The notes beneath the pieces are model-generated. The model ran no database searches. It had not been told where the DNA came from and was given only the letters and a program-made list of their open reading frames with translations. 64,000 nt of DNA from Aldrovandia affinis (lineage: Eukaryota > Chordata > Actinopteri > Notacanthiformes > Halosauridae): positions 1,961,279 to 2,025,278 of the forward strand of contig JAINUG010000113.1 in assembly GCA_029706075.1 (NCBI GenBank), written 5' to 3'. The position numbers were made by a program, and so were the translations under genes. Of the stretch, positions 34,681 to 45,807 are shown one piece after another. Position 1 is the first letter of the stretch. Each line of letters begins with the position of its first letter.

Positions 34681-36830
34681 AGTTTCTGGAATGACACCTG
34701 ACATTTCCAGACACTTACAGCATCTATGCCATGGCCCATTTAAGCTGTTCTGGTAGCTCGTGGCTATACTTAAACACTTTATGTTGGTGATTCCTTTGGT
34801 TTGGCTGCACTGGAGAGCTTTCTGGAAGGCTGTTCTGTTTTGAACATGCCATTTACACTTAATATTAACTGCTTTTGAAACTTCCATGATCATAGGCTTG
34901 TTAATACTTCTATGCTTTGCATGAAAATGAACTTTGTTTAAACCTGAATCCACATTTACCTTGCTGCAATGTAGAGTACCTCCACATTACATCAACTTCA
35001 CTTTGTCCCCACTGTACTAAAAGCTGTTCCCTGAAATAAATCACTTGGGTACTTACCAGGACAATGCTAGTCCTCAAAGAAGTGTAACTTAAAATGCCTT
35101 ATTTTCACCCTTTGTCTGTTTCCAAAGATATTACACAAATAAGATGATGGAAAATGAAAAGAATGGTGTTCTGGGGTGGCCACTTTCATCTTTGTCCTTC
35201 GAAACGTTATCTGCAATCAACCAAGTCATTTGCCAAGGATAATTAACATAATTACAACTTCAGATAATCAAAAGAATTGCAACACCACCATTTGGGTCCT
35301 ATTGAGAGCATTTAACAGGACAGCCGTGGTAGCTCAGATAAATGAGTGCTGGGCCTGAAAGGGATGTGCTACTGTCACTGCAAGCCGATGGGAATGACAG
35401 TGATAAATGAGAAAATAAGATAATGGTTTTATGGTGAACCCCGGTTAAGAGCTGGAATGTTTCGCATTGTGAGACAAACTAATGGGGATTAGATAGCAGT
35501 GATCATGACAGCAATAATATAAAGGGTATCACAGCAATAATGTGGAAATTGAAGGAGCAGCAGTTCAGTTGTCTGAGACTCAGACTGAGATCAGTTGTTC
35601 TATTTTGAGACTTCAAATTATATTATTGGGTGTGCATGTGGGTGCAGACCTGTCTGTGTGCATGTAAGAAGGCGATATTTGAACAATGGATTATTTTCAT
35701 ATTTTGCTAAAACCTTTATTCTAGGATTGGTCCTGGATCTCAGGCCGGCACTCCTTTTTTCTGTGTTTGTTATGTGTTTCTAATGTGTGCTATTGAGGGT
35801 ATTGCTTTACCTAGCCAGCTGAGGGGTTACCCTGGGTAGGAGCACCGGGACTCACCTGGGTATAGAGAGTTGGTTGGAGCGTGAAAGCAAGTGTAGCCTC
35901 CAGTGTAGTACAAGTATGCAGTGTGTTTGTATACTCCATGTCAAGTAGAGTTGAGTTATATTTTGTTATTGGCCATTTCCTAAAACTCTGGTGGGCTAAA
36001 ATAGCATAATCAAAATAAATTATCACTAAAAACCCTTTGGTGGCATTAGGGCAATTTTTATGCTGTGGTACAAAAATTCAGTCAGTGACCAATTCTATGC
36101 AACTGAAGCAATGGCAATGAATCATACATAGATCTTGCACAGTCCTCGCACCGTCGAGAAGCTGAAGTTGCAGCCATGCCCTCCCTGACGCCTCCTCCAC
36201 ATTTGACTTTCAAACACTGAGCATCATTTTTCCGCCCCTTGCCCACTGAATGGCTGATTCACCGCTGCCAGCGTCGGACGAGGTGTGCCATTCAGTAACA
36301 ACCTGTTTTATGCTCAACAGCTCCATTGCTCAAGCACGTCAGAAGACTGTTAAATACCCATGGTGCAAGAAAGACCTTGCTTCATTAGCCTAATGCACAC
36401 TCCCTCGCTAATGAATGTGCTAATTAGACATGCCCATTGATTGCTGGAAATAATGAACATTATTTAACAACTTCAGGCATTCAGTGTGTTGGCTCTGAAA
36501 GACACAACCGTCTAGTGGAAAAAAAACTGTCAATGAGTCATGAGATTCTAATTTACACATACATAGACAAAGAAAGAAAGAAAGAAAGGTGACAGATTTA
36601 AAAAGGGACGTTTGTAAATAAAAGAATATAGCCATTACAGCCAATTGTATTCTAAGTACAGTTAAAAGGTCATAATTTCAACACTTTTGCATCACAAGAT
36701 CCCTGGTTCCAATCCCACTGATGGATATGCATTATATTTCATTAAATATGGAACTTTTATGATATTTTTTGCGACCCAGTGAGAGTAGGAATCTGGGAAA
36801 ATATGCAGTACTTTAAGATGGCTTGCTACT
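34681..36830. other. No gene seen; possible conserved non-coding block near 36150-36430
   Basis: No supported frame. The block 36150-36430 is non-repetitive and contains CTAATTAG (36419-36426) and similar homeodomain-type cores; its regulatory role is inference. A short GAAA run lies at 36571-36587. Confidence 0.35.
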
Positions 36831-36843
36831 TTAAAATGTGTTA

Positions 36844-37184
36844 TTCCATTGTCTAAGCCGCTTATTCCTGGTCAGGGTCGCGGGGGGGGTGCTGGAGCCT
36901 ATCCCAGCATGCGTTCCGGGCGAGAGGCAGGAATACACCCTGGACAGGTCGCCAATCCATCACAGGGCACACACACCATTCACTCACACACTCATACCTA
37001 CGGGCAATTTAGACTCTCCAATTAGCCTAACGTGCATGTCTTTGGACTGTGGGAGGAAACCGGAGTACCCGGAGGAAACCCACGCGGACACGGGGAGAAC
37101 ATGAAAGGCCCCCGGCCTGGATTCGAACCCGAGACCTTCTTGCTGTGAGGCGACAGTGCTATCCACTGCACCACCGTGCCGCCC
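36844..37184 (-). repeat. tRNA-derived SINE, reverse copy, recent insertion
   Basis: Same family as 27185-27544, inverted. A perfect 12-bp duplication TAAAATGTGTTA flanks it (36832-36843 and 37185-37196). On the minus strand the B box GGTTCGAATCC is at 37120-37130. The (ATGG)n tail is reduced to almost nothing. The open frames on both strands here are by-products of the SINE. Confidence 0.92.
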
Positions 37185-37196
37185 TAAAATGTGTTA

Positions 37197-37900
37197 AATG
37201 AGGATAAATAACTATAATTATTTACATGCCATTGGAAAGAGCCACCTTCATCACTTGATAATTTGAACATTTATATTTGCTAATTCAATCTTTAAAGGTC
37301 AGGCTTAGCACTTTTATGAATAATTTCCCATAAAAGCAGCCACGCAGTCAATTTACTGAAGAGAAATAAGGGTGAATTGGTCAATTTAAATATAAAGTAA
37401 TTACTTTTTTAAAACACTGTAAATAATGTGTACTGAATTGTCTGAAAATTCCCCTGGTGTTGTGACTGTTTTTGTTCTTTAACTTTTTTTGCCTCATGAA
37501 AAAATCTCAAATTAGCTTCTAATATAGTGGAAGAAATTATTTATTTAACTCCCAATGTCCTCTCAGTGTTGCTTGCTTGAATGACATGAATACCACTCCA
37601 GCCTGAAGCCCAACTCACTAAGGAACAAATTAAGGATGAAAGAATGATAAAAGATAAATACATGAAAAAATAAATGCATGCAAATGAATACACATGACCC
37701 AACACCTCCACTAATCAAGACATTAAACTTATTTTTAATCTGATTTACTTATTTTTTCCAAATGAACATTTAAGAATATGTGCCTCTTTTATTTATGAGC
37801 AACAATGGTGTGATAGCCTGGATTCTGATTGGCTAACAGCCATCTACATATATCATGTATACGCATGGTAAACCTCCTCACTTCCAAAACAAATTCGATA
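37197..37900. other. No gene seen; AT-rich spacer
   Basis: AT-rich with A/T runs and no supported frame or terminal repeat. Confidence 0.45.
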
Positions 37901-37904
37901 TTAA

Positions 37905-39411
37905 CCCTCTGAGGTCCGTGCTAAGCTTTTAGACGTTTTTTGATTTTGGCATGGTCTGATATTTATCTCAATTTCATCAATTTAACACACACTTACTCCA
38001 ACGTGTTTGATATTTTTATTTGAAGGACAATCACAGCTACATTTGTATGCCATCAATAGTTTGGTCAGTATCATATGCAGCTTGTAAATAGATCTACAAA
38101 CACACAAGTTAAAAATAGTAAATTTTTCTGCTGTCACAAAAGTTGTGAAAGCACACACTAAACTATAGTGACGAATTGGTTTGCCAATGTGCGTTTGTTC
38201 ATCAAGGTCTTGGTTATGTAAGGGTGTGAAAACAGTTTAGCACATCTGAGATCTAAATAGCTAAAAACCTGTTTTTATCAGAACTGGTCACATTTATTTC
38301 AGGCTGTGGGAGGGCTAAATGCTAAATACCTGAATATTCATTATTCATTGTCCACACCTCTAAGAACTGTCAGATGGGCCATCTCACTGGGCCATCAGTG
38401 TTATATTCTGAGTTCCTGTTCTGTTGTTTTTGGCCTTTGTTTATTTTTCATTCAGTCCTTATTCATTATTCTTTATCCAGTATTGCATTTTCCCTGTTCT
38501 GTCACGTTCTGCTCCCTGTCTGTCCTTGTTCCGTTTATTTCGAGATCCACACCTTGTCTTGTCATGCACTTCGGGAGTTTATACTTTTCGGGGTTTTCCG
38601 CCTTCGCTTATTATCTCGTTTTCTTCCTTCTTACTTTCTAGATTGCACTTTGTATATATTAGGTAGATGTGTATAGAACTAACCAACTAATCTACTAACG
38701 TTAGGGATTTAGATTAAGTTACTAACACGCTGAATATGTTTGGCGTCACAATAAGACGCGAATTCATATATTTTCACGAGTATTTGAAAACAAGCGAAAT
38801 AAATAACATTTTAGGCTGTTTGAAAAGTATTCTTCCATAGATCTTGTGTGCATATTGCAATTTGTTACGTTGCAACACGCGGAATATGTAGTCACGCGGA
38901 ATTCATATATTGAATATATATAACAGTATTTGATAACATGGCAAATCAAATATAGTTACTTACTCCTCGTCAGTTATTGTCTTCGCCGCTTTTCATCAAT
39001 ACTCTCAAACACTGCAGCGCAGAAAATCTTTCCATCTTGAATAAAATTGTATGTCTGTATAAAATCTTGCTTCAAATTGTCGGGACAGTTTATGTGTTTT
39101 ACGCCGGCGTTTTCACACATGGCCCCACCCTCCCCACACACCTCGCCTAAACTCTACTAGTTACCATGTCAATAGAAGGGGACGTTACTACCAGGTAAAA
39201 AGAGAGTAAAAGGCAAGGTTTACTTTTGGTCTAATTAACCTAATTTAAAAATTCCCATTTGATTTGCCAGTGCTCAAATCGGAAAGTCGCGATTCTAAGG
39301 TTTCTGTCAATGTTTTTGCCGCGTGTGTATGATAAAATATCGCGAAGTTAGAAATAGTAATATACTTGTATTGCTGCTTGGATCGGCGCCGATCCAGCCG
39401 ACCTCAGGGGG
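37905..39411. mobile_element. piggyBac-type non-autonomous transposon (1507 bp)
   Basis: TTAA duplications lie at 37901-37904 and 39412-39415. The ends are inverted: CCCTCTGAGGTC on the left and the complement of CCCCCTGAGGTC on the right. TTAA plus ends starting CCC is the piggyBac signature. No transposase frame remains. An LTR fragment (38399-38730) is lodged inside; around 38755-38960 a segment with GAATTCATATAT occurs twice in tandem-like fashion. Confidence 0.85.
38399..38730 (+). repeat. LTR family A fragment inside the piggyBac element
   Basis: Begins TGTTATATTC, the same start as the solo LTR at 12046, and follows that LTR through CCGTTTATTTCGAGATCCAC (38529-38548) and CATGCACTTCGGGA to the TTACTAACAC block, where similarity stops. 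The right two thirds of the LTR are missing. The coding-like frames on it are shared with the other LTR copies and are not genes. Confidence 0.75.
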
Positions 39412-39415
39412 TTAA

Positions 39416-39844
39416 TTCAAGAAACATTGCATAAACAAGGATCAAGCACCAGAACTACTTCTCATATGTACGATCAGGATTCTAAATTCACATTTGATCA
39501 GAAGGTCTGTGTAGGAGTTTGCTAAAGCAACAGTACTTGTTTGCTTAGGTAAGCGGTAAACTGAAATACTGTATTGAAGTTCTAAGGTGCTTTGTCTCAT
39601 TAATAAAGTTTCTAAGTGAGAGGGGACTGACTTTCCGTGGCAACAACAAACTTCTAGGGTCATCACACAATGTTAACTACATGGAAATTTTAGAGTTTAT
39701 ATCCCAGTTAGATCAGTTTCTATGCGACCACATTCAGAAATACGGAGAGAAGGGTAGAGGCACTATCTCCTATTTGTCGTCAACAAATTCCAAAATCAAT
39801 CTAATGGGAGAAAAAACTAAGAAAATTAGTTTTTAGGCTGCAGA
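39416..39844. other. Probable upstream part of the hAT remnant; no intact frame
   Basis: No supported frame of its own. It directly precedes the hAT transposase remnant and may be part of it. Confidence 0.4.
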
Positions 39845-40851
39845 ATGCAAAATATTGTTCAGTGATTGTAGATTCGACCCTGTATTATTGCACGTGGACC
39901 AGCTAACTTTTGTTTTCAGATTCATCAATAATGAGAGTGACATAGTCAAGCAATTAATTGGATTCGAGCCCATTAAATCCCACACCGGGGCAAGCCTTGC
40001 AGACTGCGTCCTCGCGATGGTGACTGACCTAGGCTTAGATTTGAGATGCTGTTCTGCAGAGATTCAAATGTGGCAAAGTGCCATGCTTCAGAGAAGTGAC
40101 ATGGATTTGATGACTGCCGTGCGGCTCCTGGAATCTTTGCAATCATTTGTGGCATCACTTTGGGATCAGTTTTCAGAACTTGAAAAGGCTGCCATGAGAG
40201 TCACAAGTGTGTGCCAATCTTACAGGCACGACATGCAATGGCCAAGGAAACACAAAACGTTCGCCGATGAAACAAGCGAGCATGAAGTCTCACTTGATGG
40301 GAATCACAAATTCAAAGTCGAAACGTTCAATGTTAGTTTTAACAATCTAGTGAGTTGCCTTGGCAAGAGGCTGGATGCCTACAGGAATCTCACTCAATGA
40401 CCTCTTTCTGGTTCTATTTGACATGGAATCTGACAACATCAGTGATATTCGCACACAGGCAACTGCACTTTACTCTGCTTACCCAACTGATTTAGACCAG
40501 AGCTTTGTAGACGAGCTTATTCAGTTCCGATTTTTTGTAAAAGGCTAGCAAGACAAGTCCCCCATAAAGCTATTACAAATTGTTGTGCGAAATGGTCTAC
40601 AGTCCACCTTCCCCAATGTGTTTGTTGCTTTGCGACTGTTTTAGACTCTGCCTGTGACTAATTGTGAAGGAGAGCGCTCATTTTCCCAAATGGCAAGAAT
40701 AAAAAATGAACTTTGAACATTAATGTGCCAAGAACACCTGAGCGCACTATCATTGATAGGTATTGAGTCTGACCTGGTTAGGAAGCTGGACTTTGAGGAC
40801 ATTGTGCAGGACTTTTCAAAGAAGAAAGCAAGAAAGAAGCCGATCTTCTAA
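39845..40851 (+). pseudogene. hAT-superfamily transposase remnant (ZMYM1-like type)
   Basis: The longest frame (39855-40400) contains SHTGASLADCVLAMVTDLGL, typical of the RNase H-like core of the ZMYM1-like hAT group, but jumps after LRCCSA directly to a late helical region, so the middle of the core is deleted. After a frameshift the reading goes on at 40394-40548, and the C-terminal dimerisation part follows in pieces: CEGERSFSQMARIKNEL (40661-40714), then LSALSLIGIESDL (40741-40779), ending KKKARKKPIF with TAA at 40849-40851. The order matches the C-terminal half of hAT transposases. It is dead because of the internal deletion and several frameshifts. Confidence 0.82.
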
Positions 40852-42400
40852 AGGTAATAATACTGGTTCGTTATTATTTGCACTGAATATACAGTATATT
40901 CGGTTTTTTTGTGTGAAGTTCGCCAAAAGAGTATTTATATGCCTTATTTGTTTTCTATAATAATACATGCATTACAAAGTCAAAGGGTAAATAGCGACAC
41001 CATGTGGTCAGAAGCAGCTTTTATCAAGCTTCCTGTTGAAATCTCCACAGTCTATTTTGTCGTTTGAAGAGATTGGTAATTGAAAAACGTTCTCCACTCG
41101 CTCCTGTTTGTTAGAATGTCCATGCAATATGATTCCCGAAGTGTCATAAATGATGTAACAGACACAGTGATTGTGAAACCGGGTTATATCGCGCATTTTA
41201 CATGATATTAGTGAGGTTTGTTAATTTTGTGACTAGTTTGCATATTACTCTAATGATCAGCCACTGTCAGCAGGATAATGTTAGCATTGCATATTTCGCT
41301 TGTGGATTTCGTATTTTTGTCGCAGTTGCTTTAACAGAGCTGGAGAAGATCTTTCTGACTATTTTACTCTGACGATTATCTATGTGCCTTTTACCCAGTA
41401 AATGCACTTGAGCTCAACCTGTGACTGCGTCTGCTGCAGTATTTGCTGAACCGAGAAGAAGGGTTACTGTGGATTAGCTAGCTAAATTAGCTACGTAGCT
41501 ATGTTACCTACCTTACTGCCTGGAATTGATTGTTTTCTCATGGTCTTTTACTCAAAACATGTTTTTGGCAATTCTGAAGTGCTTGTGTGTTGTTGTGATC
41601 TTCGTTGTTGCATCCCGTTGTTAAACAGAGCTAACGTTACTAGCTAGCAGGCTACCGTTATTGTTTATGTCCGTCCCTTGTCATGGCAATCTAGCCTGCT
41701 GCCAGCAGCCCTAGGGCAGAAACCACTGGCACATTTTACCAGGGCCCCGCACCCTCTTAGTCCAGCCATGCCCAAACCCACACCAGGGCAAGTGTACGAG
41801 CCATGTCACGAAGCCGCAGATGGTACGACAACATTGGACTGAGTGCATACAAGGGACTGACGGAGCTTCTGCCCAGAGAGGGAGCCAATGCCGACTTCTA
41901 CATACACAGACATTGGCACATAACAAAGAGAATGCCAGTAATCAAACTGATAAAAACAGGCATTTCCCCCCATCTCCTCATCACCATCTTTGAACATCAA
42001 ACCACGTCCCCTAATGTCCCTTTTTTTTAGTGCAGACTCATTCCAGAACTGGTTGCTGATACCTACAGACATGTCTTCTCTGTTAAATGTGTCAAATTAT
42101 TCATGGACTGGGACAGCAGTCCCAAAGGTTCCGCTGAATGGGCGGAGAGGACTGCATGTACCAGGGGCTATCTTCGATAGGTGCCCTTCACTAGAAGCAG
42201 TGAGTGACAAGCCATAGCCTCCCAACTCGCAGTCCTCCCCTGCCACCCATTGAGTGATGCCCAGAGGTTGAAGTTCAACTGGATCCACACCTTGCCAATG
42301 GAAGCTGCACTACAAGACTGCTTTCAGCTGTCCAACCTGACTAGACCGCAGCTACAGGAATAAGATATTTGAACCTATGTCTGTAGCTGTTCCATAACTG
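40852..42400. other. No confirmed gene; TAGC-rich and unassigned stretches
   Basis: Segments rich in GCTAGCTA/ACGTTA (41475-41660) resemble filler of fish DNA transposons. A moderately complex stretch at 41710-42350 has short frames with no recognised family. A string ACCAGGGCCCCGCACC at 41738 is reminiscent of a hAT end but has no partner that I could find. Confidence 0.35.
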
Positions 42401-42408
42401 CAATTCTA

Positions 42409-42882
42409 AGTACTGCTTAAGTAATTCAGTGAATGTATGGGCTAGTCTCACTTCCCTGAGAATTGTTGCAATACGATGTAATTAAATCTAAATGTATAGC
42501 TTGATGGCCATTATTTTTGGACACTTTTCTTATTGGTTGTGAATCAGGAAATGTATATTTGCCTTGAAAATACATCTATATGTTTCATAAATCTTGTTCA
42601 GTTCAGAGAACTGTTGGAAGCAGAGGCAATCTCAACAGCACGCATGCACATACTTTTGAGGGTAATACCAGAAGCACAGGGCTTGCATTTCATTCCTCAC
42701 AAAAAGGTTTATTGTGACTAAGAACGTTGAGCATAATGGCTGTATCACTCATTCTCTTCTCACTGTACACTCACAGTGATTTGTGAGATACAAGCCCTGC
42801 GTATTTCTCAGAGAAGTGAGAATAGCACATACATTCACTGGGAGCAGGCAGGACTCCCTGCTCTGAACTACTTAAGCAGTGC
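42409..42882. mobile_element. Foldback (long inverted repeat) element
   Basis: Left arm 42409-42464 pairs with right arm 42798-42882: AGTACTGCTTAAGTAATTCA pairs with the complement of 42863-42882, and TGAATGTATG...CTCACTT...CTGAGAA pairs with the complement of 42805-42839. The right arm has an extra 22-bp piece (42841-42862) that is itself a GAGCAGG...CCTGCTC hairpin. No coding in the loop. Family and target duplication are undefined. Confidence 0.7.
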
Positions 42883-42988
42883 TTGTGTACCACATTCATA
42901 AATTAAGTGTAACACACTGTATTTGCTGGTTATATACACAATTATGGGCATCATCTGTATGTAAGTGTGATTAATTTACCTTCTGGTG

Positions 42989-43155
42989 AAAAAAGTCTGG
43001 AAATTAAACACAAAAAACTGTAGTTTTTTAAGTGAGAGATAATGGTTAATCGAAAACTAAAAAATACAGGAAATTAAATCCAAGAAAGCTACGTTTTAAG
43101 TGAGTAATAATGGTTGTCAAAGGCCAAAAAAGACAGGAAATTCACACACAAGATC
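42989..43155. repeat. About 68-bp tandem repeat, 2.4 copies
   Basis: Units start near 42989, 43058 and 43125 with AAAAAAgtctGG/AAAAAATACAGG/AAAAAAGACAGG and share GGAAATTAAA and TTTTAAGTGAG...TAATGGTT. Imperfect copies. Confidence 0.8.
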
Positions 43156-44410
43156 TCAAGCATTATCTTAACTTATGCACTGACAAGTCTTCAAACAGAC
43201 AATGCTTTGATACCTGCTATGGCACTATGTTGGTCTACTAACAATGTACTCACCACTGGGCAGGCTGCTGAGGATGCAATCAAATGTTCTCTTTGAATCA
43301 ACAACGAAATAGATTATTTTGTGAGGAATTAGAGAAAAAATTGTACTTTGTGGCAATACAAAACCAGCTGTCCAGATGCTCTCATTTCTTAATGTATTCA
43401 ACTGTGACCGCTCTCAGCCGATCCGCATGACAGAACGATTGATGCATCTGTGTGGCGTCTGCACTGAACTGTTGCCCATGAACAAGCAGAGAGATTATAG
43501 GTGAGCACAGAAGTACAGAGAGTGGAAGACACAGTGTAGCAACACAATTAGACCTGATAGCAATGTTTGGTTCATCTGGCCTTTAAGTTTATTTGTTTTT
43601 TTATCCTCCCTTAGCTCCCACTAACCTTATTGCAACTATTACCTGTTTGCATATAGAATTTAAACCCAGGTCTTCACTCTTGAGCAGCTGAGGATATACA
43701 CATGGAGAGATACCATCCAAACTCCCCTACTCCACACACACACACACAAACATCATAGGAGGTGAACAGTCTCAGTGCCATGACTGTATTAGGATAAATA
43801 TCACCAATCCCCCTTGAGCAAACCAGTAGGCAAGGTACCCTGTGGATTCCACGATACCAAGTGGGACGGGGCAAGATAAAATGCAAACAACTGAAGCTCC
43901 AGAACAGACCCACGGGTTTTAAACCCAGGCGACAGGATGACTTGTTGCCTAGATTTATGAGCAAATCCTGTAAAAGTGTGACAAAGAAGAAAGTATGTCA
44001 CTGCCTTTAACTCCTAGAGAACACACGTCAGACTAAAAGCAAAAATCACCTGGGGTTGTGTCAGCAAGCTGTTCCAGTTCTGAGACCTTTCAAGCACTTA
44101 TTATGCACACGGACCTGATTGAAAGTCAGTGGCTAACCCCCCTAATCTGAGTCTATGACAGCCTTTGTTCATATTGAGCTCCTTGAGGGCTGCCTGCATA
44201 TGCCTTATAAGTTATAATAATGCAGGTCACGATTAGAGCTGTGGGATTCCGTAGCTCTACTTCTGGGGATGAGGGCTGAGATTCCCTCTCTTATTCAGTC
44301 AGATGTCAGAAGTCAATGGAAATGGAGCTGAATTAACTTCAGAACGGGGTTGAATCAAAATTTCAGTGCCAGCACAAAAGGTCGAACCAACCAGATTGCC
44401 ACGCACAGGG
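43156..44410. other. No confirmed gene; one short unassigned frame
   Basis: A plus-strand frame of about 58 codons at about 43330-43505 contains LNVFNCDRSQPIRMTERLMH and ends at the TGA of an AGGTGAGC string that could also be a splice donor. I do not recognise it. A short CA run is at 43732-43747. Confidence 0.3.
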
Positions 44411-44413
44411 TAA

Positions 44414-45161
44414 AGGCCTCTACATGCTCAAGCGACTGCGACGCGTTGCAGAGGATGTCGCATTGCAGTCGCGTTGTGGTGTTGTGTTGATGTCGCAGAG
44501 GGTGTTGCAGAGGATGTCGCTTACCGAGCACAAAAATCTAACTCGCGACCCCAGCACAACATGTCGCATAGATGTTGCACAGCATTGATTGGTTTGTTAG
44601 CGAATGGAGGCGGAGCTGTCATAGTCATAGTTCATCGAGCTAGTCTATTAACATTATACATTTTAAGCATTTAGCAGACGCTCTTATCCAGAACGACTTA
44701 CCAGATGTGCATTAATACATGGTAAGAACAATCATAGTTCGCACAAGAGATCAGTGCAGTAATACAGCGATAGACATTGTTGTTGGCAGTTGCATACCAT
44801 ACCTGTATATATCTATGTTAACGTTAGCAAAACAATCTATATCTATCTAGCTAGCTAACTAGCAACCTGGTATAATGGCCAAATAAAGCATGCTAACAGT
44901 AGCTAACGATACAGATAGCTAGCATCATTTGTTCGACCAGCTTCAGGAAAGATTGGCTGAAGAAGTTTGAAGGTACAGGAGTTTCCCTGCTTTCATGAAA
45001 ACTTTACAGACCTTGTTCAATACATTGACGTGTACAGAAGTGTAAGGACACCATGTTGCACAGGTTGCGCAGAAGTATAAATTGCAGAGTACTTGCGACA
45101 TGTTGCATTGCGCAAACCGCGAAGATGTCGCACAAGTTACGCAGAAGCATGTAGAGGCCTT
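44414..45161. mobile_element. PIF/Harbinger-like MITE (about 748 bp)
   Basis: The inverted ends AGGCCTCTACATGCT (44414-44428) and GCATGTAGAGGCCT (45147-45160) are flanked by TAA (44411-44413 and 45162-45164), a 3-bp duplication typical of PIF/Harbinger. Near both ends are GTCGC/TTGCGACA-rich subterminal repeats. No transposase is encoded. A SINE tail fragment lies inside at 44656-44715. Confidence 0.75.
44656..44715 (-). repeat. SINE/LINE tail fragment
   Basis: On the minus strand this reads like the conserved tail with GTCGTTCTGGATAAGAGCGT and CTGCTAAATG, as in the SINE at 22490-22640. Only the tail is recognisable. Confidence 0.7.
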
Positions 45162-45383
45162 TAATGCACAGCTGGGCTCAGCAGATCGGGGGGGGGGGAG
45201 GAGTGAGAAAAGCGTGGAGCATCATCCTGATCTGAGAGCCCTTATACCTCTAAACATAACACCTCACACACAGGCCCTGACCACATCCCTTCCCCGAACT
45301 AGACATTCATGACTGAGTCCGTCCGAGTGCACATGCAATATTGTACATTATTTTACAATTACATTTATCTTGAAATAAAAAAT

Positions 45384-45760
45384 GGCTGGCGGATGGCCCA
45401 GCGGTCTAGTGCACCGCGCTTTGGAGCGGTGTGCGCTGCCCGTCAGAGACGGGGATCGAAACCCGCGTTTCTACCAGACCGGCCCTGGTCGTCAGCCCGA
45501 TCGGAGGCGGCATTTGGCTGTCCGCCTCCGGGGGAGGGGGGAAGGAGAGCCGGCACGAGTCCGCCGAGGAGAAGGTTAATGGAGTCCGTGGAAGATCTCC
45601 GTCTCGAAAGAAGGCGGGGAAATAGGTCCAGGAATACGAATCTCGTTCCCGGAGGACGGGCGGCGGACTCGTGAGGGTGGGGAATTGAAAATAAAATAGA
45701 GGGTATAATTGGCTACTAAATTGGGATTAAAATGGGGGAAAAATCAGAAAAAAGTAGGAT
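45384..45760 (+). repeat. tRNA-derived SINE, GC-rich head
   Basis: A box-like TGGCCCAGCGGT (45394-45405) and B box-like GGATCGAAACC (45453-45463) give a tRNA-related head. The body is GC-rich (45480-45670), and the tail AGAGGGTATAATTGGCTACT (45698-45717) is shared with 28225-28340. The long overlapping frames on the plus strand are GC-content artefacts inside the SINE. Confidence 0.75.
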
Positions 45761-45807
45761 GGTATGGTGAAGCAGTGAACACTGTTGTTTCATTAAAGCA
45801 AAAAAAA

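Noticed and set aside
41710-42290. Possible host exon or retroelement gene
   Set aside because: Frames are short, in different registers and unrecognised; no splice sites at their ends.
43330-43505. Possible exon with GTGAGC donor at its end
   Set aside because: No acceptor with pyrimidine tract at the start and the stop codon overlaps the donor; kept only as a note.
45309-45674. 121-codon Arg/Gly-rich frame
   Set aside because: It lies entirely over the GC-rich SINE; high GC removes stops.
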